Under the pieces are notes generated by a model. That model was not told the origin of the DNA. It made no database searches and was given only the letters and a program-made list of their open reading frames with translations. A stretch of DNA of 64,000 bases from Micropterix aruncella (lineage: Eukaryota > Arthropoda > Insecta > Lepidoptera > Micropterigidae): assembly GCA_944548615.1 (NCBI GenBank), contig OX155978.1, forward strand, positions 3,269,595 through 3,333,594. The letters run 5' to 3'. Positions 33,404 to 43,762 of this stretch are shown one piece after another. The first letter of the stretch is position 1, and each line of letters begins with the position of its first letter. A program made the translations under genes and the position numbers.

Positions 33404-33575
33404 CAGTGTTGGGTCAATCGATTGAATATTTCAATCGACTAATCAATCACGATTGATTTAGTTGCGACTAACGTTAATCGCGATAGAAGTAATCGCGACT
33501 ATCGTGTTAAATCGCGATTAAGTTATTCAATCGTCAATCGTCAATCGTCAGTCGGCTAAATTTTGCCCAACAGTG
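33404..33575. mobile_element. hAT miniature element, 172 bp, with 8-bp target duplication
   Basis: The left end CAGTGTTGGG and right end CCCAACAGTG are inverted (one mismatch). The flanks AATTTCTG at 33396-33403 and 33576-33583 are identical. An 8-bp target duplication and a CA.TG start are hAT hallmarks. The interior is made of repeated TCAATCG/CGATTGA motifs that can fold on themselves. Confidence 0.9.
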
Positions 33576-33583
33576 AATTTCTG

Positions 33584-34020
33584 ATAGGTTGCATTACAGC
33601 CTGAACAGAAAACATTCCATTTTTGTATACTTAGCTGTCGCGCGACAGCCCTGACTGACTAGCACCGAGGCGCCCGAGAATCTATGTAGTGGTAGCGTAC
33701 GGACAACGCGCGCTTGTATGAGTGCGAAATCGCTGCGTAGTATGGAGATGTTTTAGTTGTATAATTTTAATATGACTAAATAAACAAATAAAATAAATAA
33801 ATAATAATACATACATATTAGTAAGATACGTATGCTTTGTAAATGCGTTTTTATTAAATTAATTAAATAAGTAAAAATGTTTTTTTAGTAATTATTTAAC
33901 GATTCCAGAGCAGATCCTACTTTTGAAACTATTTTTCTAATTCTCGTATCAACATTAAGGCAGTCATTTTTTTTGAACTGTGTAAGGTTCTGTCATCTTA
34001 ATTAATTAATAAATTCTTTA
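33584..34020. other. Unassigned stretch
   Basis: It contains a 16-bp perfect palindrome GCTGTCGCGCGACAGC near 33630-33650 and a CG-rich segment to 33730, then AT-rich sequence. No gene. Confidence 0.35.
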
Positions 34021-34103
34021 TTTTAACTTAAAAATAAGACACAAAAATGCTAGATTATTGCCACATTGCCAATATCTTACAACTAACCTAATTACAGTGC
34101 AGT

Positions 34104-34821
34104 AGGGCGGTGTCGACTACATCGGGCGAACCCGTCACCCCAGGCTGGTATAACGATATAGATCGTTCTTTCAGCCGTGGGATGAGCGTAGAAGACTTAG
34201 GAACAAGACAATCTACTGTCTAGTTCACCAGCAAGCCGTTAGAGACCAACGCCTTACGGCGAGGCACCGGGAAAGGTAACCAGCGGGCAGCCTCATCCCC
34301 TAACTACCAGCTTTGGCAGGATATCTCCATCTGCAATTAACTTTCAGGATACCTCTGTCCTCCCGACTGATTATGGGTCGCTTACGCAACCTCTACCTGT
34401 TGTATTACAGCGGTAATTCAGTTTGAATTTATCGCGGACCTGGGCGTTCTTTGCCCGTATTGCCACACGGGATCGAGTGGCCCAAGGTCATTTCAAGAGT
34501 GGCATGGCAACAGGTGAACAACCAACCCCGATGCTTAGGAGATAGTATATTTCCATAGTCTCCAGACCCCTCAGAAATTAGTCAGAATGCACATCCGATT
34601 GGCTTAGCCGACCGGTGCGCAAACGGTCCAGTGACGCCGGGATGCAATCCCGCCGTGAGAAATCGGTCCACCAGCTCTGAGGCCTCAGAGACGGGAGTCT
34701 TACCCGGGGTAGCCTTCCACTCGAGGTGGCTTCTGAATATGAGCTGAATCGCGAGTTGAGCCGATCCGAGCACAAAATGGATCTTGTGGCCCAATCTGCA
34801 CGAAACCGTTCACTACCGTGG
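34104..34821 (-). mobile_element. GC-rich retroposon, full-length (type A)
   Basis: The 3' end is at 34104 (GGCGGTGTCGACTACATCGG, GCGAACCCGT) and the 5' end at 34821 (GAAACCGTTCAC reversed, as at 16104). The flank AGTGCAGT is at 34096-34103; its partner is AGTGCA at 34822-34827 and, after removing the nested copy, AGTGCAGT at 35050-35057. The frames at 34578-34794 are shadows. Confidence 0.85.
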
Positions 34822-34827
34822 AGTGCA

Positions 34828-35043
34828 ACTAGGGTTGTCGACTACAGCGGGCGAGCCCGTCACCTCAGGAAGTTTTAACGATTAGTCGTTCTATCTCCCT
34901 GGAGTGAGCGCAGAAGACTTGAGGACAAAACAGTCCACCATCTAGCTGCGCCACAAGCCCGTAAGAGGCCAACGCCTTAACCGCGAGATAGCCAGGAGTG
35001 TTACCCGGCTTGCTTACACTCACGCCCTTACTTCCAATTGTGA
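34828..35043 (-). mobile_element. GC-rich retroposon, 5'-truncated copy nested beside the previous one
   Basis: It keeps the 3' part (AGGGTTGTCGACTACAGCGG to CTTACTTCCAATTGTGA). It is flanked by CCGTGGAGTGCA at 34816-34827 and 35044-35055; the target spans the end of the older element and its duplication. Confidence 0.85.
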
Positions 35044-35234
35044 CCGTGGAGTGCAGTGGTAAATGTGCGCGTTGTGGAAGTAAAGATGAGCAAGTTTGTG
35101 TACATAAAATTCAAACTATTATATTTAAAACTAAGAATGCCCGAGGAGAGGAAGTTGGAAGAGGAAGGAGAGAGCAATTAGTAATTTGAAAAGAAAAGGA
35201 AGTAGTAATTTTTGAGGGGAGTCTTGAGAAGGTT

Positions 35235-35765
35235 GACTCCCCCCTGGGAGTCAACCTTCTGGCGCATCTGGACGGTCTGCGCACCGAGCGGCGCAAGCCA
35301 ATCGATTGTGCTCTCCGACTAACAATCGGGGGAGTCTGGGAACTGTATTGTTTCCTATAGAGCGGGGGTAGTTGTCTACCTTAAGGCGACTGCTCTTGAA
35401 ATGACCATTGGCCATCCGATCCCGGTTCAGAGTCGGGCAAAGGACGCCTTGGTCTGCGACAGATTCGGTGCACTCCGTTTCATCGCTTCGTAAGGGAGAG
35501 GACCGCGCAAGCGACCTCGAACTCGGAACCAATCGAGAGACCGGAGAAATCTGGTCACAATTGGTAGTTAGGGCGCGAGTGCCGCCCGCCAGGTAACATA
35601 CCTGGCTACTCGCGGTAAGGCGTTGGACTCTAACGGGTTGTGGCGTAGCTAGACGTCGGATTTGTTATGTCCAAAGTCTTCTACGCTCACTGCACGGTCG
35701 ATAGAACGAACAATCGTTAAAACGTCCTGCGGTGACGGGTTCGCCCGTTGTGGTTGACAACTCAA
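35235..35765 (+). mobile_element. GC-rich retroposon (type B), 5'-truncated
   Basis: It runs from CCCCTGGGAGTCAACCTTCT to GTGACGGGTTCGCCCGTTGT GGTTGACAACTC. The 5' junction forms a short palindrome (AAGGTTGACTCC with GGAGTCAACCTT). The LINE text resumes at 35766 with a gap, so deletion at insertion is possible. Confidence 0.8.
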
Positions 35766-36235
35766 TATAGAGGAGAACCAGTATATGAACATTTCTCCTT
35801 TGGCGTACATAAACCGCATCACATAAACCGTGCTCTATATTCGGAGATCTATATTTGGAGATCTACATCTACACACCCTACTTCTTATACGTACGTCTAT
35901 TTCATTTTGTATAATCTAAGGGCATGATAAAATTGATTGATTGTAAACAATTACTTGCGTGTTATCTGATACCGCATTATAATATAGGCAGGGCGATATT
36001 CTTGGCAGTACCCCGGGTTTGTAATAATACGTTTAAAATCGATGAATATCATATTAAATGGATTAAGCTGCCGGTAAGGTATCACCCCGAAATTTGCTTA
36101 GTCTTCGCCGCTTCCGAAATACTGCCGACAGGGCAAAGATAAGTTAATAGATATATTTATAAAGGAGATATTTGTAGGACCTAATGGGTATTCTGCCATT
36201 TTAATTTAAATCTTTATTTACTTAGAAAATACGCT
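35766..36235. other. LINE scrap then unassigned stretch
   Basis: 35766-35830 (minus) reads like the RRNVHIL block found at 54950. The frame at 35924-36142 is unrecognised. Confidence 0.35.
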
Positions 36236-37165
36236 TTTATTTATTTATTTATTTATTATTTATTTATTAGTTTTAAATAGTATTCAAGGGCATTACAGAT
36301 AAATCCAATTCGCCCTTGAATATTAAATCTAGAGTGTAAGTCTAAAAATAAATGACTTACATAACTAAATTAATGCTAACATTGAACAAGAAAAAAACAT
36401 AAAAATATAAAACTAAATAAAAGACAGATTATGATAAACATGAGATAGCAGGGAGTTGCCTTTTTAGCTGCCAAAGGGATGTACAAAAGATATCTATTTC
36501 GGTGGGTAAGGAATTAAGAGGAGCTATAACCCTTCCCACTGGCCTGTCTACAAAAATATTTGTACGGTGGTACGGCACATTAAACAATAGATGCGATCTC
36601 CTCGCTGTGTAATTTACCGGTACGTACAATTCAAACTTACATAGTATCTCTGGCAAATAAATCGTTCCTTGAATAAGTTTATATGCAAATATAATTAGTG
36701 AAATATATCGACGAGTTTCAAGACTGTTGTATCCTACCATTCCTAGCACAAAATCGGACGGAAATAAGTATGGATAAATATTGTATTTTCTGTAATAAAT
36801 ATATCTTAAAAATTTTCTTTGAATACGCTCTACCATCTGAATGTATTTGTTTTCACTTGTACACCAGATGACTGAGTTATATTCAAGTATGCTACGGACT
36901 AAACAATTATATAGTAGAAACATTACATGAATATTATTAAACTGTTTGCATATGCGAATAACAAAACCGACCATTTTGCTAGCACGATTGCAAATATTTG
37001 TAATGTGTGCACGGAAGTTCAACTGCGTATCAAATGTAATTCCCAGGTCCCTCACCTCGGTTGACCTTTTTAAAATTGACCCGTTTATTGTGTATGGGAA
37101 AAAGCAAGGTGTTTTCTTCTTAGTGATGGTTAAAACAGAGCACTTGTTAGTGTTGAATTCCAAAA
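36236..37165 (-). pseudogene. LINE polymerase C-terminal half (Jockey/CR1-like), copy 1
   Basis: The 244-codon frame 36429-37163 begins MEFNTNKCSVLTITKKK and continues STEVRDLGITFDTQLNF, HITNICNRASKMVGFVIR, LVRSILEYNSVIWC, YIQMVERIQRKFLRYIYYR and RPVGRVIAPLNSLPTEIDIF. This is the post-catalytic RT thumb and C-terminal tail: 'NKC...TI', 'LG..FD..L.F..HI', 'LVR..LEY.S..W', 'ERIQ..F'. The catalytic RT motifs are missing (5' truncation at about 37165). The 3' UTR (36236-36428) ends in TTTATTTATTTATT. Copy 2 is at 60420-61765. The frame is still open, so this is a fairly young insertion. Confidence 0.9.
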
Positions 37166-37257
37166 TTTGTTAGCTTTGAAAAACCTGACTCTTGGAGACT
37201 TCCAGGATCGTTTTGAATAATGGAAACGAAGGTGGGACCTGTGCGTTGCTACAAATA

Positions 37258-37440
37258 GGGTGTATATTTTATGTATTGATTTATTTATTTATTAAATAAA
37301 AGCACATTTTTACGGCAGTACATTGTAAGTTTAACATTATAGGCGTAAATATAATAAAAGCAAAATAGAAAGCACCGCAGACCATTTTTTTTTAAATCCA
37401 CGCCGCCTAACTAGGCCTAGGCCCGTAATAAGGCAAGCGT
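37258..37440 (-). repeat. LINE-like 3' end
   Basis: TTGATTTATTTATTTATTAA with ACGCCGCCTAACTAGGCCTA and AATAAGGCAAGCGTACCAAT resembles the ends near 22300 and 59650. No coding part. Confidence 0.4.
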
Positions 37441-37660
37441 ACCAATTAGAGTGGCTTGTGCATACTTTAGAATACTTAATTTTAAAAAATATGCTAGATA
37501 TCAAATAATATTAAAAATTAACTAATAATAATAAACATTGTAATTTGAGTGTAGTGTGATGTAACTTTAGTATAGTGTAGTGTGATGTAACTGTAGCTGT
37601 AGTGTGCTGAAAAAATAACATTCAGTAAATGGTGAAATAATCAAATTGAATAATGATAAT

Positions 37661-38568
37661 ATAAAATCGAAGACTATCGCGGTTGTTTGACATTATAAAT
37701 AGGATAGAAAACGAATTTACCGCGTGAAATTTGTAGGACCCGACGTTTCGGTGACGTTGCAGCCGCCGTTATCTAAGGTAGACTGAAGAGCTGTCAGTAC
37801 GTTGTTTTACGGGTAGGCCGCAAACCGCTGCCGCCACTGCGTAGGTTATAACGGTGGTGGGGGGCCGGGCTCGGAGCGCGGGAATTTTTAAAATCCGTCT
37901 TGCACACAACACTCACTGTATCCTGTTTTACGTCTTTGCGTTCGGCGTTCGGCGGCGGGAACATTTTAAGAAGAGGGTTCCACGTAGAAGAGAGTTTGTA
38001 GCCGTCATCTCTATTGAAGTTCGGAGTTCTTCTTATTTCAATGGCTTCCCGGATCATGCGAGGAAAGTAGAATTGTTCCTTGGATAGAACAATGGGATTT
38101 TGAAACTGCATCCAGTGGTTACTTCCGCTATCCAGTTCGCAGATCGCCGATTTTTCTCGCTGAACGTTTTTAACAGCTTTGATGTGTTCTGTCAGTCGCG
38201 TGGCTATGGGCCGTTTCGTTTGTCCAACGTAGGCTAGACCGCAGCTGCATTCGACTTTATACACACCCGGAGTTTGCAGTGGTATTACATCCTTTACAGG
38301 CCTCAAAAATCGAGCTATATTTTGGGTCGGTTTGAAGATCGTTTTTATATCGAATCTGTTTAGCATCTTACTTATTCGATCAGTCACGCCCTTGACGTAT
38401 GGTAAGAATGCTCTTGATCTGCTCGGTTTTTGAGTTTCGTCCGTATTAGATCGTGTGCGTGTCTCGTGATATTTTCCGTATCCATTTTTCCTAAGGACAT
38501 CATTGACATGTTCCATCTCCTTCGGAAAATGCTCAGTGTCGCATAGATCGCGTGCTCGATTCACGAGC
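37661..38568 (-). pseudogene. PLE, 3' half: RT end, GIY-YIG endonuclease and terminal arm
   Basis: The longest open frame in the window apart from the RNase H LINE at 55437 (256 codons, 37794-38564). Residues about 1-95 (MNRARDLCDTEHFPKEMEHV, RAFLPYVKGVTDRISKML, TIFKPTQNIARFLRPVKD) are the RT-endonuclease linker of Penelope elements. Residues about 97-175 hold GVYKVECSCGLAYVGQT, RPIATRLTEHIKAVK and FYFPRMIREAIEIRR, the GIY-YIG endonuclease. The catalytic RT is absent. Downstream on the minus strand come the terminal arm and the tail AACCGCGATAGTCTTCGATT ending near 37661. The arm is nearly identical to 4957-5135, so these copies are recent relatives. 38580-38625 has a tandem AAAATGTCCATGTTACAA duplication at the truncated 5' end. 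Confidence 0.9.
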
Positions 38569-38575
38569 GACGTTT

Positions 38576-39053
38576 AAAATGTCCATGTTACAACCTATAT
38601 AAAATGTCCATGTTACAAGTTAAAATATATATTTCAATATAATTCAGTTAAATAAAGAACAAAAACACAAGAACAGCGATTTAACAAAATAAAAATAATA
38701 GTAATTCAATTTATTTAAATTAAATTACATAAGAATGTCAAATATTTGGTGGCTTATATCCCGACCTTCATTCAGAAGCCACCTGTGACACCGCTTTTTA
38801 AATTAGTCTTTACTGTATACGATTCTTATCGACTCATCCAATTTGTTGTATATCCTGGGGCACTCATAAGATGCCTCTGACCAAAAGATGTTTTCGTTCG
38901 ACGGACGTCTATCATATCCGCCACGGATCGCCTTGTTCGGTGTGCTTGTTGTGTGGGCGCTCTCTTACTTTGAAATTGAATAAAAACCAGACAAAATTTT
39001 AAATAAAGTTGCCTTACTTCAAGTACACTGAACTCTTCAAAAAGTTTTTCTGA
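38576..39053. other. Unassigned stretch
   Basis: AT-rich to 38740, then mixed. A closed frame upstream of the endonuclease fragment suggests further decayed LINE sequence, but I could not align it. Confidence 0.3.
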
Positions 39054-39512
39054 AGGGTATCTGTACGGTTTACGGTTGATAATTTTAAATTATCAGCTAC
39101 ATATTGGATTCTGGAGGTTGATTCGGTCTCTAAGCAGTATAAATTCCCTGAAAGTCTCGGATGCACAGCCCTCCGTCCAGATATAACTCTTTACTCTCTA
39201 TCTCGGAAGGTGGCCCTTATTGTAGAATTAACTGTCCCACGGGAATCAAATATCCCAAAAGACCACGAGTACAAATTAAATAAATACCATGATCTTGCAA
39301 ATGCCGTAACCCGGAACGACTTCACTGTTCACCTTCACGCGGTGGAAGTTGGCGCTCGTGGCCTGCCAGCTAAATCTCTATTTCACCTCTTTAAAGATCT
39401 TGGCCTTTCCAGAAAAATAATCAACTCTTTCTTAGAAAAATTATCTAAAACTGCGATTTGCGCATCTCAAATTCTATGGCTTCGAAGGGGGAGTGAATGG
39501 GTGGTAAGGTGA
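39054..39512 (+). pseudogene. Retroelement C-terminal restriction-like endonuclease domain
   Basis: The frame is open from 39054 to the stop at 39510. It reads GCTALRPDITLYSLSRK, then VALIVELTVPRE, HEYKLNKYHDL and VEVGARGLPAKSLF. An 'RPDI..Y......ELTVP.E......K..KY..L..........EVG.RG' pattern is the PD-(D/E)xK restriction-like nuclease that follows the RT in R2-group and similar non-LTR elements. The listed start (39210) is only an internal GTG; the domain begins upstream. No RT is attached. This is a different lineage from the Jockey/CR1-like and RNase H LINEs of the window. The exact clade is uncertain. Confidence 0.65.
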
Positions 39513-40094
39513 ACGCTCACATGTGGCAAGACAGCTGTCCTAAACCTACCACAGCCGGTTCTTAAGTCCGGAATCCACTGCCCCCCAGAAGTGTAAAAAA
39601 ATAGTATTATGATGAATTCCGTGTCAGCTCCGTTTGTATTTATTTATATATTCTGTGCTACCTCTACTTGATGGATAATTGTTTTGGAGCAACCTCCCCA
39701 CCCAATGATCCCGTAACTCAAAATGTTTTGCAACAAGGCGTGTATTGATTAATATTGAAGGGGATAAGACTGGTCTACCCTAAATTTTGGAAAAAAAAAC
39801 AATCGTTTAGTGTATTTATTGGACAGATCTCGTATACATACATTTTTCTTAGTAACCTGGATTGTAGATTCTTTTCCGGTTTTGACATCAAAGCAACGTC
39901 ATCTTTTCAATGCGTTAAGTATGTTGTAGCTAGCAATCAAGGCTAGACAGGTGAGAATTGTGTTGACTTTGACGTATTCAATACTAAATAAAGAGTCAAC
40001 TTTATAGAAATTAACACTTGGCCAAATCTGAACTCGGACCGTTATTGAGAGAGGATTGAACGGTTTGGGTGTAATACGATAGCATATTTTCTCC
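39513..40094. other. Unassigned stretch, partly LINE
   Basis: 39960-40094 is probably the decayed upstream part of the LINE that becomes readable at 40095. The rest is unassigned. Confidence 0.3.
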
Positions 40095-40352
40095 CTGCAG
40101 AAACGCGCAATAAGAATTCTAAATAACATGGACAGCTTTCAATCGTGTCGTGGATCATTCAGGAATCAAAATATACTCACCCTGCCATCACTATATTTAT
40201 TCGAGTGCATCAAACTAGTAGCTAAAGACATATCTAAATTTAAGAAACCTGTAGAAGTACATAATCACTTGACTAGGTCGAGGAACAATCTACTATTAAC
40301 TCTACCGAACCTAGAAATTTTACGCAGAGACCCTAAGACAGAGGGATATTGA
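40095..40352 (+). pseudogene. LINE C-terminal tail, first copy
   Basis: The frame from CTGCAG reads LQKRAIRILNNMDSFQSC, NILTLPSLYLFECIKLV, EVHNHLTRSRNNLLL and stops at 40350. This is the Jockey/CR1-like tail (LQKRAIR, LTLPSLY, HN..TR.RN). It breaks off just where the second tail begins. Confidence 0.8.
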
Positions 40353-40906
40353 CCGTTTATGCGATTTTTGCCCAAGAAGCTCTTTGCGAATTCTATTGCA
40401 ATAAGAGCTCGGCCATATCCCACGAGGAAGTACATCGGCATGACACCAGGAATAAAACCCTGTATCTCCAACCGTTCGTAGCACGTACTGCCAAGTTCCA
40501 GGCGACTAGTCGATACTTAGGCCTCAAACTTTTCAATAAATTGCCCGAAAGATTAAAAGCAATTAAAAACATCGATATTTTCAAGAGATCCATCCGAGTC
40601 TATCTGTTTAATATATCTGCAACATGTATGCCCATAACGACTTCTTAAAATATTTTGAAAATACATAGCATCGTCTCTACCCATTTAATCTAATACATAT
40701 TATTTACCGTTAATTGTTTTGTTGTAAACTGTTATCATATAGTCTATGTTTTTGTAAATTGGTAAGTTTAAAGCTATATATTGTATATCATCTCTTGTCT
40801 AAATTGAGTAACTAGTTTAAGATTAATTACTGTCATTCCTACGCAATTGTATGGTTGTATTGGAAATAAATACCTTTTACTTTACTTTACTTTACTTTAC
40901 TAACTA
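40353..40906 (+). pseudogene. LINE C-terminal tail, second copy, with (ACTTT)n end
   Basis: The frame 40349-40648 reads EVHRHDTRNKTLYLQPF, ATSRYLGLKLFNKLPERL and FKRSIRVYLF. It repeats the 'H..DTRNK' step already passed in the copy above, so the two are separate insertions or a duplication. The 3' UTR ends GGAAATAAATACC and (TTTAC)n at about 40870-40903. Confidence 0.75.
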
Positions 40907-41430
40907 CGTGGGAATGTCCTTTTTTAATAAACTGCCACAAAACTTAAAAGACCTAATATGTAGGGAAAAGAAAATATTACTTTTCTATTCGGAAGTCAGA
41001 AAGCTACTAATTTATAAGGAATTATATGACATAAATGAATTTTAATTATATTTTAGTTTTAATAATCTTTAATAATCGTTTTAATGACAAAAATGAATTT
41101 TAATAATTAATAATAATGAATTTTAATAATAATCTTCTAGACTATAAATACCACTTGTTCAAGTATGCGTATATAATCTAGCAAACATGACTTTTTTTTT
41201 CTATATTTTTTTTATCTACAAATTGAACTCTGTCTCTATCGTTATTAATTTATATCTGTATATGACGTGTATAATTTACGAAGTGAACTTTAGAACTGAA
41301 CGGAAATGAAATCACGAAGGAATTAAATTGTAAATAATATTAAATGTACCTAACACCTAGTTTTAGTTTCGACAATATGTAAAGATTTTTTGAAATAAAT
41401 GAATTGATTGATTGATTGATTGATAATATT
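40907..41430 (+). pseudogene. LINE C-terminal scrap with (ATTG)n tail
   Basis: Residues YVGMSFFNKLPQNLKDL, LLIYKELYDINEF and a stop at about 41043 are the very end of a Jockey/CR1-like polymerase. The 3' UTR ends GAAATAAATGAATTG and (ATTG)n at 41400-41425. Together with the previous entry, three LINE 3' ends lie head to tail in 1.3 kb. Confidence 0.7.
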
Positions 41431-41839
41431 ATGTTTTTCACGTAAAAAAGGTATAATCATTGATTATTATAATTATTATAATAATAATAAAAAAACGCTT
41501 TTTTTTAGGAAAAGGCGAGCTTATTGCCTGCAGGCAATATTTTAGAACTAACCTATACTATTTTATAAACATTATTTGCGAGTAGATGCTACATAAATTT
41601 ACCTATATTAAGAGTATGACAAATAAAATAAAAGAGGATAGAAAGAAATATATACTTAATTCTTTGTGGGCACAGGATGTGCCTCAACCAAATAATCTAA
41701 CGCCTATAAGGACGCTAAAGTTTAAAGGAGGAGAATGGGAGGGGATAGGGAATTTATCTGGAAGATTTCATATACTCTCTGAGTCTGTTTTTAAAACTTG
41801 TTATGCTTGGTGCGGTTCTCACATTTTTCGGCAAAGCAT
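41431..41839. other. Unassigned stretch
   Basis: No gene was recognised. The plus-strand frame 41586-41966 overlaps the next entry and is a shadow. Confidence 0.3.
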
Positions 41840-42115
41840 ACCTAAGACGGGCTACATGCACGGAGAAAGGAATGAGAAGAAGTCAATGCTGGGACTAGGG
41901 ATAGAGAGTAGCAGGTTGTCTTTTGATCTCAGTTCCGATAGTGCAGTAAATCTGCCGGTAAGATAATTGGGAGCGACGGTTCCGAAGATCTTGAAAAGAA
42001 TACAAAGAACTCGCATGTCTTTTCTCCCGGGTCGACAGCTAGTGAAGCTTCTCTCTGTACTCCGTGATGTGGTCAAATTTTCTGAGGCCATGAATATAAC
42101 CAATGCAAACATTTT
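41840..42115 (-). pseudogene. LINE C-terminal fragment
   Basis: The minus frame reads RKDMRVLCILFKIFGTVAPN, then YLTGRFTALSELRSKD and LLLSIPSPSIDFFSF. It matches the 'RR..H.L.LL.KI......P.YL...F..LS....R......L.IP......F' order at 57353-57715, in decayed form. Confidence 0.6.
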
Positions 42116-42359
42116 GGAGACGCTTAACTTTGGTGGATAACTCTACTGTGAGGTCGAGAAATGCGACATTTCCATAATCCAGAAGTGGAGGAGAGAAGAC
42201 TGACAAATCGTAATCTTGCTCTCCTCCGGGAGAATATTTGTCAGCCTATTCATCGAATGCAAAATCGGAATATGACGCCATAACCAACAAGTTGATAGTA
42301 AAGACACATTTTAAAAAACAAGGTTTTACTAAAATGATCTGTCCCGAGCAAACCCTGGT

Positions 42360-42980
42360 CGCAGCAGCCATGTCATCGTAAAACATATAACGGGCTATCA
42401 AAATTCAAAACGTATACAAAATTTTGTGTCTGTGCTGTTGACCGTTGAAGATTCCCTCGGCGGGAGCCAAATTTGGGCGCAGCAGCCATGTCATAGTGAA
42501 ACTTAGAACGGGCTATCATAATTGAATGCTTATACAAAATGTTGTGTATGTGCTGTTGACCGTTGAGGAGTCCCCTCGTCAGGAGCCAATCCTGGGTGCG
42601 GTCAGGTCAGACTTACCATAAAAATGCATTGTCTTTGGAACTGAACCAACGTATAAAATTTCAACCTCATAGGATAAGAGAAAGTGGTTCTAATTCTGCT
42701 TGCAAGATTTGACCTCAACAAACATACTGATAAACAATGCAAGGTAAATAAAAGCTTGTAATAATATAAACATTGTTTATAAGGCGTATTTGGTTTCCCA
42801 AAGGCTTACTACTATATGGAAACCAATATTTTACTACAAAACGCAAAATGTAGATGGCGCTCCTGTTCCTAAATCAGATTATTAAATTCAATTTGGCAAC
42901 TTTCGTGGTATAACGTTATAGATGCTCACTGTAGATGGCGCTGTAAAAACGCCCATTAAGTATATAATATTAAAAAAAAT
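42360..42980 (-). repeat. Dispersed repeat with 118-bp tandem units
   Basis: Two tandem units (about 42360-42480 and 42481-42600) each run GGGCTATCA.AATT, GTGCTGTTGACCGTTGA, CCTCG.C.GGAGCCAA and GCAGCAGCCATGTCAT. Other copies are at 42985-43465 (opposite strand), 52570-52690, 56920-57115, 57680-58328 and 59004-59240. Confidence 0.7.
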
Positions 42981-42984
42981 ATAT

Positions 42985-43465
42985 TAACCGACTTCAAAAA
43001 AGGAGGAAGTTATCAATTCGGTTGTATGTTTTTTTTTAATGTTTGTTATTTTAGAACTCTGCCATTTATGAACCGATTTGGAAAATTCTGTTCTAATGAT
43101 GGGATTCATAAGGAATTGGGGGAACTCCTTAATATCATATTAAGTTGAAAATTAATATGTTGGTTCAATTCCGATGACAATGATTTTTTTTATTGTAAGC
43201 CTGACCTGATTCTACACCCTGGGTTGGCTCGTGATAAGGATAACTCCTCAACGGTCAACAACACAGACACGAAATTTTGTATATGCATTCAATCACGACA
43301 GCCCGTTCTAAGTTTCACCAATGCAGGACTGCAGCACCCAGGGTTGGCTTCCAACGAGGGAACTCCTCAACGGTCAACAGCTCAAACATAACATTTTGTA
43401 TATGCATTTAATTATGATAGCCCGTTCTAAGTATCACCATGACATGGCTGTTGCACTTATTAAAA
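42985..43465 (+). repeat. Dispersed repeat (ACCGACTTCAAAAAAGGAGG type) with two tandem units
   Basis: It starts ACCGACTTCAAAAAAGGAGG, continues through GAACTCTGCCATTTATGAAC and GATTCTACACCCTGGGTTGG, and ends in two 118-bp units. It gives the uninterrupted version of the site occupied by the retroposon at 58329. Frame 43321-43524 is a by-product. Confidence 0.7.
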
Positions 43466-43762
43466 AGATGGAGTCGGTTTTTTTTGTTAAACATTTGTAT
43501 ATTATTTTTATATTATTTACATAAAGATGTCAATGTTTAATTTGGTATACAGGTGTCAATGGACAATAATCACATAGTTTAATTTTCATATAGACTTATT
43601 AGTCTAACAAGATAGAAAACATCTACTGATGGCTTTCTAACCTATATTAAAAAGACAGATGGCATTAAAAATTGATTGTTATTATTGTTATCATTGTTTA
43701 CATTATTAGTGTTTATAATCAATCGGTCTTTCATAAAAAAACCATGCATTATCAATGTTATT

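Larger units (their letters stand above)
34021..35230 (-). pseudogene. LINE 3' end split by GC-rich retroposons
   Basis: Pieces 34030-34095 and 35058-35230 match 21780-22010 on the minus strand (GCCAATATCTTACAACTAAC, GTGCGCGTTGTGGAAGTAAA, AAGTAGTAATTTTTGAGG). They belong to the LINE family seen at 23097 and 53546. Two retroposons lie between them and a third at 35235-35765. The family's coding end survives only as short scraps. Confidence 0.6.

Noticed and set aside
34578..34794. 65-70 codon frames repeated at 53306-53522 and 16090-16296
   Set aside because: They lie inside the GC-rich retroposon and differ in frame and stops between copies.
41586..41966. 126-codon plus-strand frame
   Set aside because: It overlaps the minus-strand LINE tail at 41840-42115, which has recognisable motifs; the rest has none.
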